A DNA stretch of 41,211 nt, from positions 1-41,211 of the forward strand of contig JBFFXF010000024.1 in NCBI GenBank assembly GCA_041569895.1, written 5' to 3'. This DNA is from JBFFXF01 sp041569895 (GTDB taxonomy: Bacteria; Planctomycetota; UBA8108; JACQVS01). The position numbers and the translations under genes were made by a program. This document shows positions 32,908 through 40,956 of this stretch, piece by piece. How positions within the stretch are numbered: the first letter of the stretch is position 1; each line of letters opens with the position of its first letter. The notes beneath the pieces were generated by a model. The model searched no databases. It was not told the origin of the DNA and worked only from the letters and a program-made list of their open reading frames with translations.

Positions 32908-34044
32908 TCACTGACAGCCGAGGGTCGACGCGTCGCACGTCAGCACGTCGGGCGTCTCGTCGACACCGCACGCGGGAAACGGCGACGCGATCACCGGCCC
33001 GGCGAGGAAGAGGTAGTTGAAGATGTAGATGCCGTCGGTGAGGTCGACCTCGCCGTTGTCGTTGACGTCCGCGGCGTCCGGACACGGCAACACGATCCCG
33101 CCCCGGAAGAGGAAGAACAGCGTGAAGATGCCGTCGGAGAGATCGAGGCGGTCGTCCGGGTTGACGTGACCGCGCGTGAAGCGAATCTCCGGCTCGTACG
33201 TGAAGCCCTGCGATTCGGTGTCACACCCGAAGTCCGTGCACACGGTGACGCTCGCCGGACCGACGGCGCAGTCCGGAGCGGTGACCTCGAGGGTCTCCCC
33301 GTCGGCGAGCAGCGTCGCGACGGCGGGGACGCCGCACACCTCGACCCGCAGACCCGCCTCGGCGAACCCGGTGCCCGCGATCCGGAAGACGTCACCCGGC
33401 CGGCCCCGGTTGTCGACGAACGACAGGATCTGCGGCGTCAGGTCGACCAGATCGAGCGCGCCGTCACGCAGCGTCGGCCTCACCGAGCCGCCGTTGACGT
33501 CGGTCATGATGTTGAGCTTGAACGGCACGGCGAGCTCGACGTTCTGGAAGTCGACCAGCGCGACCTGCTCGTTCGACACCAGCACGTCGAACGTCACGCG
33601 GAAGATCTCGATGCGCGTTCCGGGTCCGGTGCTGTTGTCGATGGTCGCGGACGACGTGCTGAACACCAGACCGTAGTTCACCGACCCGCCGGTGTTGTCG
33701 ACCGTCCCGTCGAACCACTCCGGCGTCAGCGCCAGGACGTCGGATCCGATGTCGACCGCGGTGACGCTGATCTGCGCCGGATCGAACTCGAAGTAGAGCG
33801 AGACCCCGTAGACCTCCTGGTCCGCGTCCATGTGGATGGAGACCACGTTCCCCGTCGACGAGACCGGAAACCGCTGGTCCTCGATGAAGAAACGATTCTC
33901 CGCACGCGCCCCGCGTGTCGCGAGACCGAGGACGAGAGCACCAGCGAGAACGAGCGCCCGGCGACCGACCGTCAGCCGGAGCAATGCAATCGCAAGGACC
34001 GACGAGCGGAGGGATCCCCCACCGCGGAGAGGCGGAGTACGCAT
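32908..34044 (-). CDS. Secreted cohesin-like, IPT/TIG and dockerin-like domain protein
   Basis: 378 residues. A long basic leader with a hydrophobic stretch (about 28-46) forms the signal peptide, ending near GARAE. Residues about 50-190 look like a cohesin-type beta sandwich (VVSIHMDADQEVYGVSLYFE, FDPAQISVTAV, EIFRVTFDVLV). An IPT/TIG-like domain follows at about 205-290 (ILSFVDNRGRPGDVFRIAGT). The end has two dockerin-like calcium loops (NPDDRLDLSDG, NDNGEVDLTDG, with FLFRGG and YLFLAG) and Cys pairs. Cohesin and dockerin modules normally bind each other across proteins, so finding both in one chain suggests self-assembly or binding to the other dockerin proteins. That is an inference. Confidence 0.82.
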   Translation of the reverse strand: MRTPPLRGGGSLRSSVLAIALLRLTVGRRALVLAGALVLGLATRGARAENRFFIEDQRFPVSSTGNVVSIHMDADQEVYGVSLYFEFDPAQISVTAVDIGSDVLALTPEWFDGTVDNTGGSVNYGLVFSTSSATIDNSTGPGTRIEIFRVTFDVLVSNEQVALVDFQNVELAVPFKLNIMTDVNGGSVRPTLRDGALDLVDLTPQILSFVDNRGRPGDVFRIAGTGFAEAGLRVEVCGVPAVATLLADGETLEVTAPDCAVGPASVTVCTDFGCDTESQGFTYEPEIRFTRGHVNPDDRLDLSDGIFTLFFLFRGGIVLPCPDAADVNDNGEVDLTDGIYIFNYLFLAGPVIASPFPACGVDETPDVLTCDASTLGCQ

Positions 34045-34191
34045 GGCAACAAACCCGGTTATGAGTGATCGGAACGGGAGACGGGGACCAGTGGCTCGTC
34101 CCCGATCGTCGTTTCAGGGGGCCAATCGTAGCAGGTGGCGTGTCGGGCGGCAACCGGGACGCTGAGTACGGAAGGACGATCCCGACGAGGA

Positions 34192-34225
34192 GGACGGGAA
34201 CGCAGATTGCGCAGATGACGCAGAT
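34192..34225. repeat. GCAGAT element, copy 2
   Basis: GGACGGGAACGCAGATT (34192-34208) is followed directly by GCGCAGATGACGCAGAT (34209-34225). Both blocks are identical to copy 1 at 28636. TGACGCAGAGTGAGGAG continues the pattern. Confidence 0.85.
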
Positions 34226-34257
34226 TGACGCAGAGTGAGGAGGGTGGGCGGGGCATG

Positions 34258-34524
34258 GAGATCGGCATCGGAATCGGAGTCGGAATCGGTATCCGTATCG
34301 GTATCGGTATCGGTGTCGGTATCGGACCTCGGTCTCGGCCCTCTGGTCTCTGGTCTCTGGTCTCTGGTCTCCGCCTCGGCCCCCGTCAGTCCCGGCCCCG
34401 ACACTCGGCCACCAGCTCGACGCCGCAGGCTTTCGGGCACGGGCACGGGCACGGGCACGGGGACGGGAACGGGAACGGGAACGGGGACGGGGACGGGACC
34501 GAGGACGAGCACGAGCACGAGGCG
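34258..34524. repeat. Mosaic repeat cassette D between divergent genes
   Basis: Four blocks lie in a row. The first is about eleven CGG(A/T)(A/G)T hexamers (34258-34326). The second is CCTCGGTCTCGGCCCTCTG (34327-34345), one base different from cassette C. The third is about four 7-bp units TCTCTGG (34341-34373). The fourth is fifteen hexamers of GGGCAC, GGGAAC, GGGGAC and GAGCAC type (34435-34524). The rest of the 533-bp gap 34045-34577 shows no gene and no clear promoter. Confidence 0.9.
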
Positions 34525-34577
34525 GGCATCCCCCGGACTTCGCTGGGTCTGTCGCCGCTCGCCGGCCCCGTGGTACC

Positions 34578-35858
34578 ATGACCCCCGCGATGACCGACAT
34601 CCGCGAGCTCGTCGAGCACGCTCACGTGGTCGACGTGCACGAGCACCACATCCCCGAGATCTTCCTCGCCCGCGACGTCGGCCTGCTCCAGCTCTTGCGC
34701 CAGAGCTACGCCGGCTGGACCGTCGCGCGGCCCTACCCGTTGCCGTCCGAGTCGCGAGCGGCGGACCCGATGCTCGCGGACGTCGGCGCCGTCACGTGGG
34801 CAGAGATCGCGCCGTACGTCGAGCGCAGCGGCTCGAACGCGTTCGTGCGAAACCTGCTGCGGGCGCTCGGCGAGCTCTACGAGCCGGCCGCCGCCGGCAT
34901 CACGCCGGACACCTGGGAGGAGATCGACGAGGAGATCCGCCTGCGTCACGCCGATCCGCGGTGGCCCCGCGAGGTCATCCGCCGCGCCCATGTCGCGCAC
35001 GTGGTCACGGACAACTACACCGACCCGCTGCTCGACGTGCGGCAGGCGTTCGGCGACTCCTACAGCTCGGTCTGCCGCATCAACTGCCTCGCGCTCGGCT
35101 GGCATCCCTCGTCGCGCGACCACAACGACAACAGCGCGTGGCAGCTCGCCGAGCGGCTCGGCCATCGGCTCGAGCGCTTCGAGGACTACGAGTCGCTCCT
35201 CGAGCAGATCGTCCGCACCCTCGGCGCGCGCGGGCAGGTGGCGCTCAAGAACGCCCTCGCGTACGACCGTGACATCCGCTTCGGCCCGCCCGACGAGAGG
35301 CTCGCCCGCGACGCGTGGCGCAAGGCGGAGCCGACCCCCGACGAGCGCACCGCGTTCGGCGACTTCGTCGTCGATCGACTCTGCGCGCTCGCCGGCGAGC
35401 ACGACGTGCCGGTGCAGATGCACCTCGGCACGGCGCTGACCCGCGGCTCGCACCCGATGGGCGTCGCCGACCTGGTCGAGCGCCACCCGCGCACCCGCTT
35501 CCTCCTGATGCACCTCGCCTACCCGTGGAGTCGCGACCTGCTCGGCCTCGCCTTCGTCTACCGGAACATCTGGCTCGATCTCACGTGGTCGTTCCTGCTC
35601 AGCCCGTCGCACTTCCGCGCCGCGCTCCACGAGGCGATCGAGGTCCTCCCCGACGAGACCCGCATGATGGTCGGCGGCGACAACTGGCACGCCGAGGAGA
35701 CCTACGGGGCGCTCGGCGCGGCGCGACGGCTGATCGGCGAGGTGCTCCGGGAAAAGCTCGCGTCGGGTTACTTCGGGCGCGAGGATGCCGAGCGCCTCGC
35801 CCGCCGGATCCTGGCGGAGAACGCCCGGGAGTTTCTCGGCGTCGATCGGGACGGGTGA
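34578..35858 (+). CDS. Amidohydrolase-2 type metal-dependent hydrolase
   Basis: 426 residues from the ATG at 34578; an in-frame ATG at 34590 is also possible, and neither has a ribosome site. No signal peptide is seen, so it is cytoplasmic. The start VVDVHEHHIP supplies the H-x-H metal ligands (His21, His23). QMHLGTAL and RFLLMHLAYPW give the mid-barrel histidines, and MMVGGDNWHAEE the final Asp. The sequence VALKNALAYDR holds a possible bridging Lys. This is the TIM-barrel amidohydrolase superfamily (ACMSD/uronate-isomerase-like branch), which includes decarboxylases, lactonases and sugar isomerases. No pathway neighbours help to choose. Confidence 0.85.
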   Translation: MTPAMTDIRELVEHAHVVDVHEHHIPEIFLARDVGLLQLLRQSYAGWTVARPYPLPSESRAADPMLADVGAVTWAEIAPYVERSGSNAFVRNLLRALGELYEPAAAGITPDTWEEIDEEIRLRHADPRWPREVIRRAHVAHVVTDNYTDPLLDVRQAFGDSYSSVCRINCLALGWHPSSRDHNDNSAWQLAERLGHRLERFEDYESLLEQIVRTLGARGQVALKNALAYDRDIRFGPPDERLARDAWRKAEPTPDERTAFGDFVVDRLCALAGEHDVPVQMHLGTALTRGSHPMGVADLVERHPRTRFLLMHLAYPWSRDLLGLAFVYRNIWLDLTWSFLLSPSHFRAALHEAIEVLPDETRMMVGGDNWHAEETYGALGAARRLIGEVLREKLASGYFGREDAERLARRILAENAREFLGVDRDG

Positions 35859-35987
35859 GGGGCAAAGGATATGGACGCGGACTCTCGATAAAACAGAAAC
35901 CCGGTACCTACCCGCGCTCGCCGTCGGCCCACTCCGCAACGGCGGTGCGCGCACGGAGCCGGTATGACGGGAAACTGGAGGAAACGG

Positions 35988-37427
35988 ATGGCTCGCACAC
36001 TCGCGCTTATCGGAATGGCGCTCATCGCGCCGGCGATCTCCGCCGGCGCATCGGAAGACGCTGATCAGCCCGCGACGCACCGGGTGTCGCGCGGGCCGTT
36101 CCGCGTCGTTGTCTCGCTCCCGGCCGTGCTCGAGTCACCGGAGGCCCGCGAGGTCTCGGTGCGCCCCGACGAGTGGACGTCCCTCGTCGTCCGCGAGGCC
36201 GTCGACCACGGCGTCGAGGTCCGCGAGGGCCAGGTGGTCCTGGCGCTCGAGACCGAGGAGATCGACGAGGCGATCCGCTCCGCCGAGCTCGACCTCGAAC
36301 TCTCCCGCATCGAGCACGAGGGCGCGCAGCGCGACCTGGAGCTCCTCGAGAAGAGCTCGGCGCTCGACGTCGACGTGGCGGAGCGCGCCAAGCGACGCGC
36401 GGACGAGAGCCTCGTCCGCTTCATCGAGATCAACGAGCCGCTCTCCGAGAAGCGAGCGCGGCTGTCGGCGGAGAACTCGAAAGACTACCTCGCGTACCAG
36501 CTCGAGGAGCTCGAGCAACTCGAGAAGATGTACCGGGCCGACGACCTCACCGAGGAGACGGAGGAGATCATCCTGAGGCGCCAGCGTGACAGCGTGAAGC
36601 GCGCCAAGTTCGCTCTCGAGGAGTCGGAGATCGCCCGCGACGAGATGCTCCAGGTCGGCCTGCAGGTGCGCCGGGAGTCGCTCGAGAACTCGGTGCGGCG
36701 GCAATCGATCGCGCTTCAGAAGGCGCGCGAGACCGCCGAGCGCGCCCTCGCGACGCAGCGCGTCACGGTGGAGAAGAAACGGCTCGAGCACGAGCGCAAC
36801 GCGCGCAAGCTGGAGAGGCTGCGCGCCGACCGCGAGCTGCTCGACGTTCGCGCGCCGATCGACGGCATCGTCTACCACGGGCGCGCGACGCGAGGCAAGT
36901 GGACCGCGCTCGCCACGGCGACGGAGAAGCTGCGACGCGGCAGCTCGGTCGCCCGGGGCGACATCGTCATGACGGTGGTTCCCGACGTCGCGCTGCGGCT
37001 CCGCCTCGACCTCCCCGAGGCGCACGTCCACCACGTGCGGCCCGGCCTCGAGGGATCCGCGAGCCCCGCGGCGTTTCCGGACGCGGAGCTTCCCGCCGCC
37101 GTCGAGTCGGTCTCGCGCGTGCCGGTCGCGCCGGGCATCTTCGATGCGGTCGTCGAGCTCGAGGGATCGGAGCACCTCGAGCGACTGGTCGCCGGGATGG
37201 CGTGCACGGTCGAGCTCGTCCCGTACTCGAGCGGCGACGCGCTCACCGTTCCGAACGGCGCCATCCACGAGGAGTCCGACGTCACCGTCGTCTGGCTGCA
37301 GGGAAGGGACGGCGGGGCGCCCGTCAAGCGCCGCGTGCGCACGGGCAAGACCGACGGCACGCGGACGGAGATCCTCGATGGGCTCGAGGAGGGCGACGAG
37401 GTCCTGCTCGAGAAGCCCGCGTCATGA
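35988..37427 (+). CDS. HlyD/RND-type periplasmic adaptor protein with long coiled coil
   Basis: 479 residues. The ATG at 35988 is preferred over one eight codons upstream because GGAGG lies 7 bases before it and a clean signal peptide begins there (MARTLALIGMALIAPAISAG). The first lipoyl half is VREAVDHGVEVREGQVVLAL (about 67-86). A very long charged coiled coil runs from about 90 to 280, and the second lipoyl half is LLDVRAPIDGIVYHG. The beta-barrel and membrane-proximal parts end in DALTVPNGAIHEE..VVWLQGRD. Such adaptors link inner-membrane ABC or RND pumps to outer-membrane channels. No pump or channel gene is in the window. It is coupled by ATGA to the toroid protein. Confidence 0.88.
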   Translation: MARTLALIGMALIAPAISAGASEDADQPATHRVSRGPFRVVVSLPAVLESPEAREVSVRPDEWTSLVVREAVDHGVEVREGQVVLALETEEIDEAIRSAELDLELSRIEHEGAQRDLELLEKSSALDVDVAERAKRRADESLVRFIEINEPLSEKRARLSAENSKDYLAYQLEELEQLEKMYRADDLTEETEEIILRRQRDSVKRAKFALEESEIARDEMLQVGLQVRRESLENSVRRQSIALQKARETAERALATQRVTVEKKRLEHERNARKLERLRADRELLDVRAPIDGIVYHGRATRGKWTALATATEKLRRGSSVARGDIVMTVVPDVALRLRLDLPEAHVHHVRPGLEGSASPAAFPDAELPAAVESVSRVPVAPGIFDAVVELEGSEHLERLVAGMACTVELVPYSSGDALTVPNGAIHEESDVTVVWLQGRDGGAPVKRRVRTGKTDGTRTEILDGLEEGDEVLLEKPAS

Positions 37428-38632
37428 GCGCGAGACGAGCGCTCGGCGTGACGCTGGTCGCGACGATCGGCGCCCTGGCGATCCCCACGAGCCTCGCCGC
37501 CGACGTTTCCCGTCCGGAAGGGACCAGCGACCGTCCTCGAATCGAGGGGCCGCAGCCGGAGCCGATCGAGCCGCCCGCGGCGAGCGAGGTCGAGGCCTCT
37601 ATACGGCGCGGCATCGACTTCCTCCTGCGCACGCAGAATCGCAACGGCTCGTGGGGCTCGCCGCGACGCACCAAGGGCCTCAACATCTACGCGCCGGCTC
37701 CCGGCGCGCACCACGCGTTCCGCTCCGCGTGCACGGCGCTCTGCGTCGCGGCGCTGATCGAGGTCGACGACGGGCGTGACGAGACGCGCGCCGCCATCCG
37801 CCGCGGCATCGACTGGCTGCGCGCCGAGCTGCCCCGACTGCGCCGGGCGACGCCGGACGCCATCTACAACGTCTGGGGCCACGCGTACTCGATCGAGGCG
37901 CTGGTGCGCGCCATCGAGTGGCGACACGCCCCCGTGGGCGCGAGGCGCGAGCTCGAGCGGCTGATCGAGAGCCAGATCGAGCTCCTCGATCGTTACGAGT
38001 CCGTCGACGGCGGCTGGGGATACTACGACTTCCGCGTCGGCACCAAGAAGCCATCGGCGAGCTCGATCAGCTTCACGACCGCGACGGTGCTCGTCGCGTT
38101 CCACGAGGCGCGATCGATCGGCATCGACGTGCCCGAGCGGCTCGTCCGGCGCGCCGTGGCGTCGATCCGCCGCCAGCAGAAGCCCGACCTGAGCTACCTC
38201 TACGGCGAGTACCTGAAGGCGCGCCCGATGCGCGGCATCAACCGTCCGGGCGGCAGTCTCGGTCGCTCCCAGGCGTGCAACCTCGCGCTCCGGCTCTGGG
38301 GCGACGCGAGGATCACCGACGAGGCGCTGCGGACGTGGCTCGACCGGCTCTTCGCGCGACAGCTCTGGCTCGACATCGGCCGCAAGCGACCGATCCCGCA
38401 CGAGGCCTGGTTCCAGGTCGCCGGCTACTTCTATTACTACGGTCACTACTACGCGGCGCGGTGCATCGAGCAACTGCCGCCGGACGCGCGCGCCACGCAC
38501 CGGGCGCACCTGGCCCGACGCCTCCTCGACCGCCAGGAGCGCGACGGCTCGTGGTGGGACTTCCCGTTCTACGACTACCACCAGCCCTACGGCACGGGCT
38601 TCGCGCTGTCGGCGCTGACCCGCTGCCGGTAG
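37424..38632 (+). CDS. Exported prenyltransferase/squalene-cyclase-like alpha-toroid protein
   Basis: 402 residues with a signal peptide (about 1-26). The body is a set of helical repeats with QW-like motifs: FLLRTQNRNGSWG near 70, YESVDGGWGYYDF near 195, and LLDRQERDGSWWDF near 368, plus the helix SISFTTATVLVAFHEARS. This matches the terpenoid cyclase/prenyltransferase alpha-alpha toroid. The acidic DxDD or DDxxD catalytic signatures are not visible, so a non-catalytic binding or scaffolding role is likely, as in many secreted planctomycetal members. It starts inside the stop codon of the adaptor gene, so the two are made together. Confidence 0.85.
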   Translation: MSARRALGVTLVATIGALAIPTSLAADVSRPEGTSDRPRIEGPQPEPIEPPAASEVEASIRRGIDFLLRTQNRNGSWGSPRRTKGLNIYAPAPGAHHAFRSACTALCVAALIEVDDGRDETRAAIRRGIDWLRAELPRLRRATPDAIYNVWGHAYSIEALVRAIEWRHAPVGARRELERLIESQIELLDRYESVDGGWGYYDFRVGTKKPSASSISFTTATVLVAFHEARSIGIDVPERLVRRAVASIRRQQKPDLSYLYGEYLKARPMRGINRPGGSLGRSQACNLALRLWGDARITDEALRTWLDRLFARQLWLDIGRKRPIPHEAWFQVAGYFYYYGHYYAARCIEQLPPDARATHRAHLARRLLDRQERDGSWWDFPFYDYHQPYGTGFALSALTRCR

Positions 38633-38780
38633 GTCAGCCTCCCCTCGGCGGGCAGGACGCTTCTTGCCGCCCGACCGGCGGGCGGGGACAATAATCCGCG
38701 GCTGCCTGCGCCGTCCCCGCGGCGCTGTCGCCGCGGACCGCGGGTCGCCCGTTCGGCATGCTCTCCGCGAGGAGGCGCTC

Positions 38781-40133
38781 ATGATTCGCGTCGATGCGGG
38801 TTCCACCGGCCGGTACTGCGACGGCCTCAGTCGCCGCAGCTTCATCCAGATCGGCGTCGCGGGCATGGCGAGCGTCGGGCTCGCCGACGTGCTGCGGGCG
38901 AAGGCGCTCTCGGACCGTCCCGGCAAGGACACCTCGGTGATCCTCATCTGGCTCGACGGCGGGCCGAGCCACATGGACCTCTACGATCTCAAGCCCGAGG
39001 CTCCCGCCGAGTACCGCGGCATCTGGAGGCCCATCGAGACCAACGTCTCCGGCATCCGCATCAGCGAGCTCTTCCCCCGCCAGGCGCGCGTCGCGGACTG
39101 CTTCTCGATCGTGCGCTCGTTGCACCACGACTCCGGCGACCACTTCACGGGCGCGCACTACATGCTGACCGGTCGCGACGGCGCCAGCGGCGCCGATACC
39201 TCGGGGAAGTACCCGTCGATCGCCTCGATCGCCGCGGCGGTGTGCGGTCCGCGTCACCCGCGCGTGCCGCCCTACGTCGCCGTGCCCTACGCGGCCAGCA
39301 TCGGACTGCGACCGGGCTACTTCGGCGCCAACTACCTCGGCGTGCAGCACGACCCATTCGAGACCCACGGCGACCCGAACCACGACGGCTTCCAGGTGCG
39401 CGACCTGGCGATCCCGTCGGGGCTGACCGTCGGCCGACTCGACGACCGCCGCCGGTTGCTCGGTTTCTTCGATCGCATGCGCCGCGACGCTGACACCTCG
39501 GGCTCGTTCGACGCCCTCGACCGATTCCAGCGCGACTCGTTCGAGCTCGTCACCGGACCTGAGGTCCGACGCGCGTTCGACATGTCGTCGGAAGACCCGC
39601 GGGTGCGCGACAGCTACGGCCGCAACACGTGGGGACAGAGCACGCTCCTCGCGCGCCGTCTCGTCGAGTCCGGCGTGACGTTCGTGACGGTGCACTTCGG
39701 CGGCTGGGACCACCACTGGAACCTCGAGGCGGGGATGAACAGCATCTTGCCGCGCGTCGACATGGCCGTGGCGTCGCTCTTCGAGGACCTGCGCAGCCGC
39801 GGCCTCCTCGAGAAGACCCTCGTCATGGTCTGCGGCGAGTTCAGCCGCACGCCGCGCATGAATGACGGCAGCGGCCAGGGCACGCCGGGACGCGACCACT
39901 GGGGCAACGCGATGTTCTGCGTCCTCGGTGGCGGCGGCGTGCAGGGCGGACGCGTCGTCGGCAGCACCGACGACAAGGGCGAGCGGCCGAAAGAGCGCGC
40001 GGTGACGCCCGCGGACATCCACGCGACGATCTACCGCGTCCTCGGCGTCGACCCGTCGCAGAGCTTCCTGAGCTTCAGCGGGCGCCCGATCCCGGCGATC
40101 GATCACGGCGAGGCGATCGAGGAGCTGTTCTGA
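38781..40133 (+). CDS. DUF1501 family exported protein with Tat signal
   Basis: 450 residues; GAGGAGG precedes the ATG. The N-terminus LSRRSFIQIGVAGMA (Arg18-Arg19) is a twin-arginine signal. The body follows DUF1501: VILIWLDGGPSHMDLYDLKP, CFSIVRSLHHDSGDHFTGAH, VTVHFGGWDHHWN, VMVCGEFSRTPRMN, GRDHWGNAMFCVLGGGGVQGG and DIHATIYRVLG. The Asp, His and Glu residues in these blocks resemble the alkaline-phosphatase/sulfatase fold, and the family is often described as sulfatase-like. Planctomycetes usually pair it with a PSCyt1/DUF1549/DUF1553 partner; here it follows the toroid gene and is followed after 22 bp by the WD40-like gene. No reaction has been assigned to my knowledge. Confidence 0.93.
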   Translation: MIRVDAGSTGRYCDGLSRRSFIQIGVAGMASVGLADVLRAKALSDRPGKDTSVILIWLDGGPSHMDLYDLKPEAPAEYRGIWRPIETNVSGIRISELFPRQARVADCFSIVRSLHHDSGDHFTGAHYMLTGRDGASGADTSGKYPSIASIAAAVCGPRHPRVPPYVAVPYAASIGLRPGYFGANYLGVQHDPFETHGDPNHDGFQVRDLAIPSGLTVGRLDDRRRLLGFFDRMRRDADTSGSFDALDRFQRDSFELVTGPEVRRAFDMSSEDPRVRDSYGRNTWGQSTLLARRLVESGVTFVTVHFGGWDHHWNLEAGMNSILPRVDMAVASLFEDLRSRGLLEKTLVMVCGEFSRTPRMNDGSGQGTPGRDHWGNAMFCVLGGGGVQGGRVVGSTDDKGERPKERAVTPADIHATIYRVLGVDPSQSFLSFSGRPIPAIDHGEAIEELF

Positions 40134-40155
40134 TAGACGGTCGAGATCGCGCGCG

Positions 40156-40956
40156 ATGACGATCGCGAAGCAGCGCCGGGTGACCCGCGTCGCCGCGTTG
40201 GTCGGCGTGGCGCTCGCCCTCGTCGCCGTCGTCGTGCTGCGCGATCGGATCCGCGGGCTCTTCCTCCACGACGTCGAGCGCTTCGTCGAGCTGCGCCGCT
40301 TCGGATCGCATGCGTGGTCGGTGGCGTTCTCGGCGGATGGCCGGCGGCTCGCCTCGGGCGGGCGCGCCAGCCCGCCGGTGACCGTCTGGGACGTCGCGAG
40401 CGGCGAGGCGATCCGCGATCTCGACGTGCCGGAGGCGCACGAGGGCGCGATTCACGTCGAGCTCGGCAACGCCTCGAGTGGCGACGGCTCGACGGTGACG
40501 GCGCGATTCAAGTTCGCGGGCACGCACCGCTGGAAGGTCGATACCGGCGAGCGACTGCCGGTGGCGGAGAGCGAGGTCGAGAAGATCGAGGCGCACGAGG
40601 CCCTCGATCTCGACACCGTGGCGCGCCACGGACGACACCTCGCCCGCGCGAACGCCGGCGCCATCGTCATCGAGGACACCCGGACCGGCGCCGTCCTGCG
40701 AACCCTCCGGCACACCGACGGCATCGTCTCGAGCCTCGCCTTCAGCCCCGACGGCGAGATCCTCGCCTCGGCGAGCGCGGGCGCCGTCGACGGCGCCCGC
40801 GACGTCAAGCTCTGGGAGATCGCCACCGGCCAGGAGCTCCGCACCCTCCCGTGGCACGGCGCCCTGGTCTTCGCCGTCGCGTTCAGCCCCGACGGCGACC
40901 GCCTCGCCATCGGCGGCGAGGGCGGCATCGCCATCTGGGGGCTGCGGGAGAGGTAG
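40156..40956 (+). CDS. Membrane-anchored WD40-like repeat protein
   Basis: 266 residues. A basic start and one hydrophobic helix (about 10-28, VAALVGVALALVAVVVL) form a signal anchor. Repeats typical of WD40 follow: HAWSVAFSADGRRLASGG..VTVWDVASGEAIRDL, DGIVSSLAFSPDGEILASAS..VKLWEIATGQELRTL and ALVFAVAFSPDGDRLAIGG..IAIWGLRE. A degenerate blade lies in the middle. With only about four or five blades it is too short for a closed seven-blade propeller, so it may dimerise. It lies 22 bp after the DUF1501 gene and is probably in the same operon. The ribosome site is weak. Confidence 0.82.
   Translation: MTIAKQRRVTRVAALVGVALALVAVVVLRDRIRGLFLHDVERFVELRRFGSHAWSVAFSADGRRLASGGRASPPVTVWDVASGEAIRDLDVPEAHEGAIHVELGNASSGDGSTVTARFKFAGTHRWKVDTGERLPVAESEVEKIEAHEALDLDTVARHGRHLARANAGAIVIEDTRTGAVLRTLRHTDGIVSSLAFSPDGEILASASAGAVDGARDVKLWEIATGQELRTLPWHGALVFAVAFSPDGDRLAIGGEGGIAIWGLRER

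Noticed and set aside
33464..34600. A minus-strand frame over cassette D with Ile-Cys-Val-rich peptides similar to one over cassette C
   Set aside because: The similarity comes from translating the same GCAGAT element in both cassettes; such frames are a frequent source of false small proteins.
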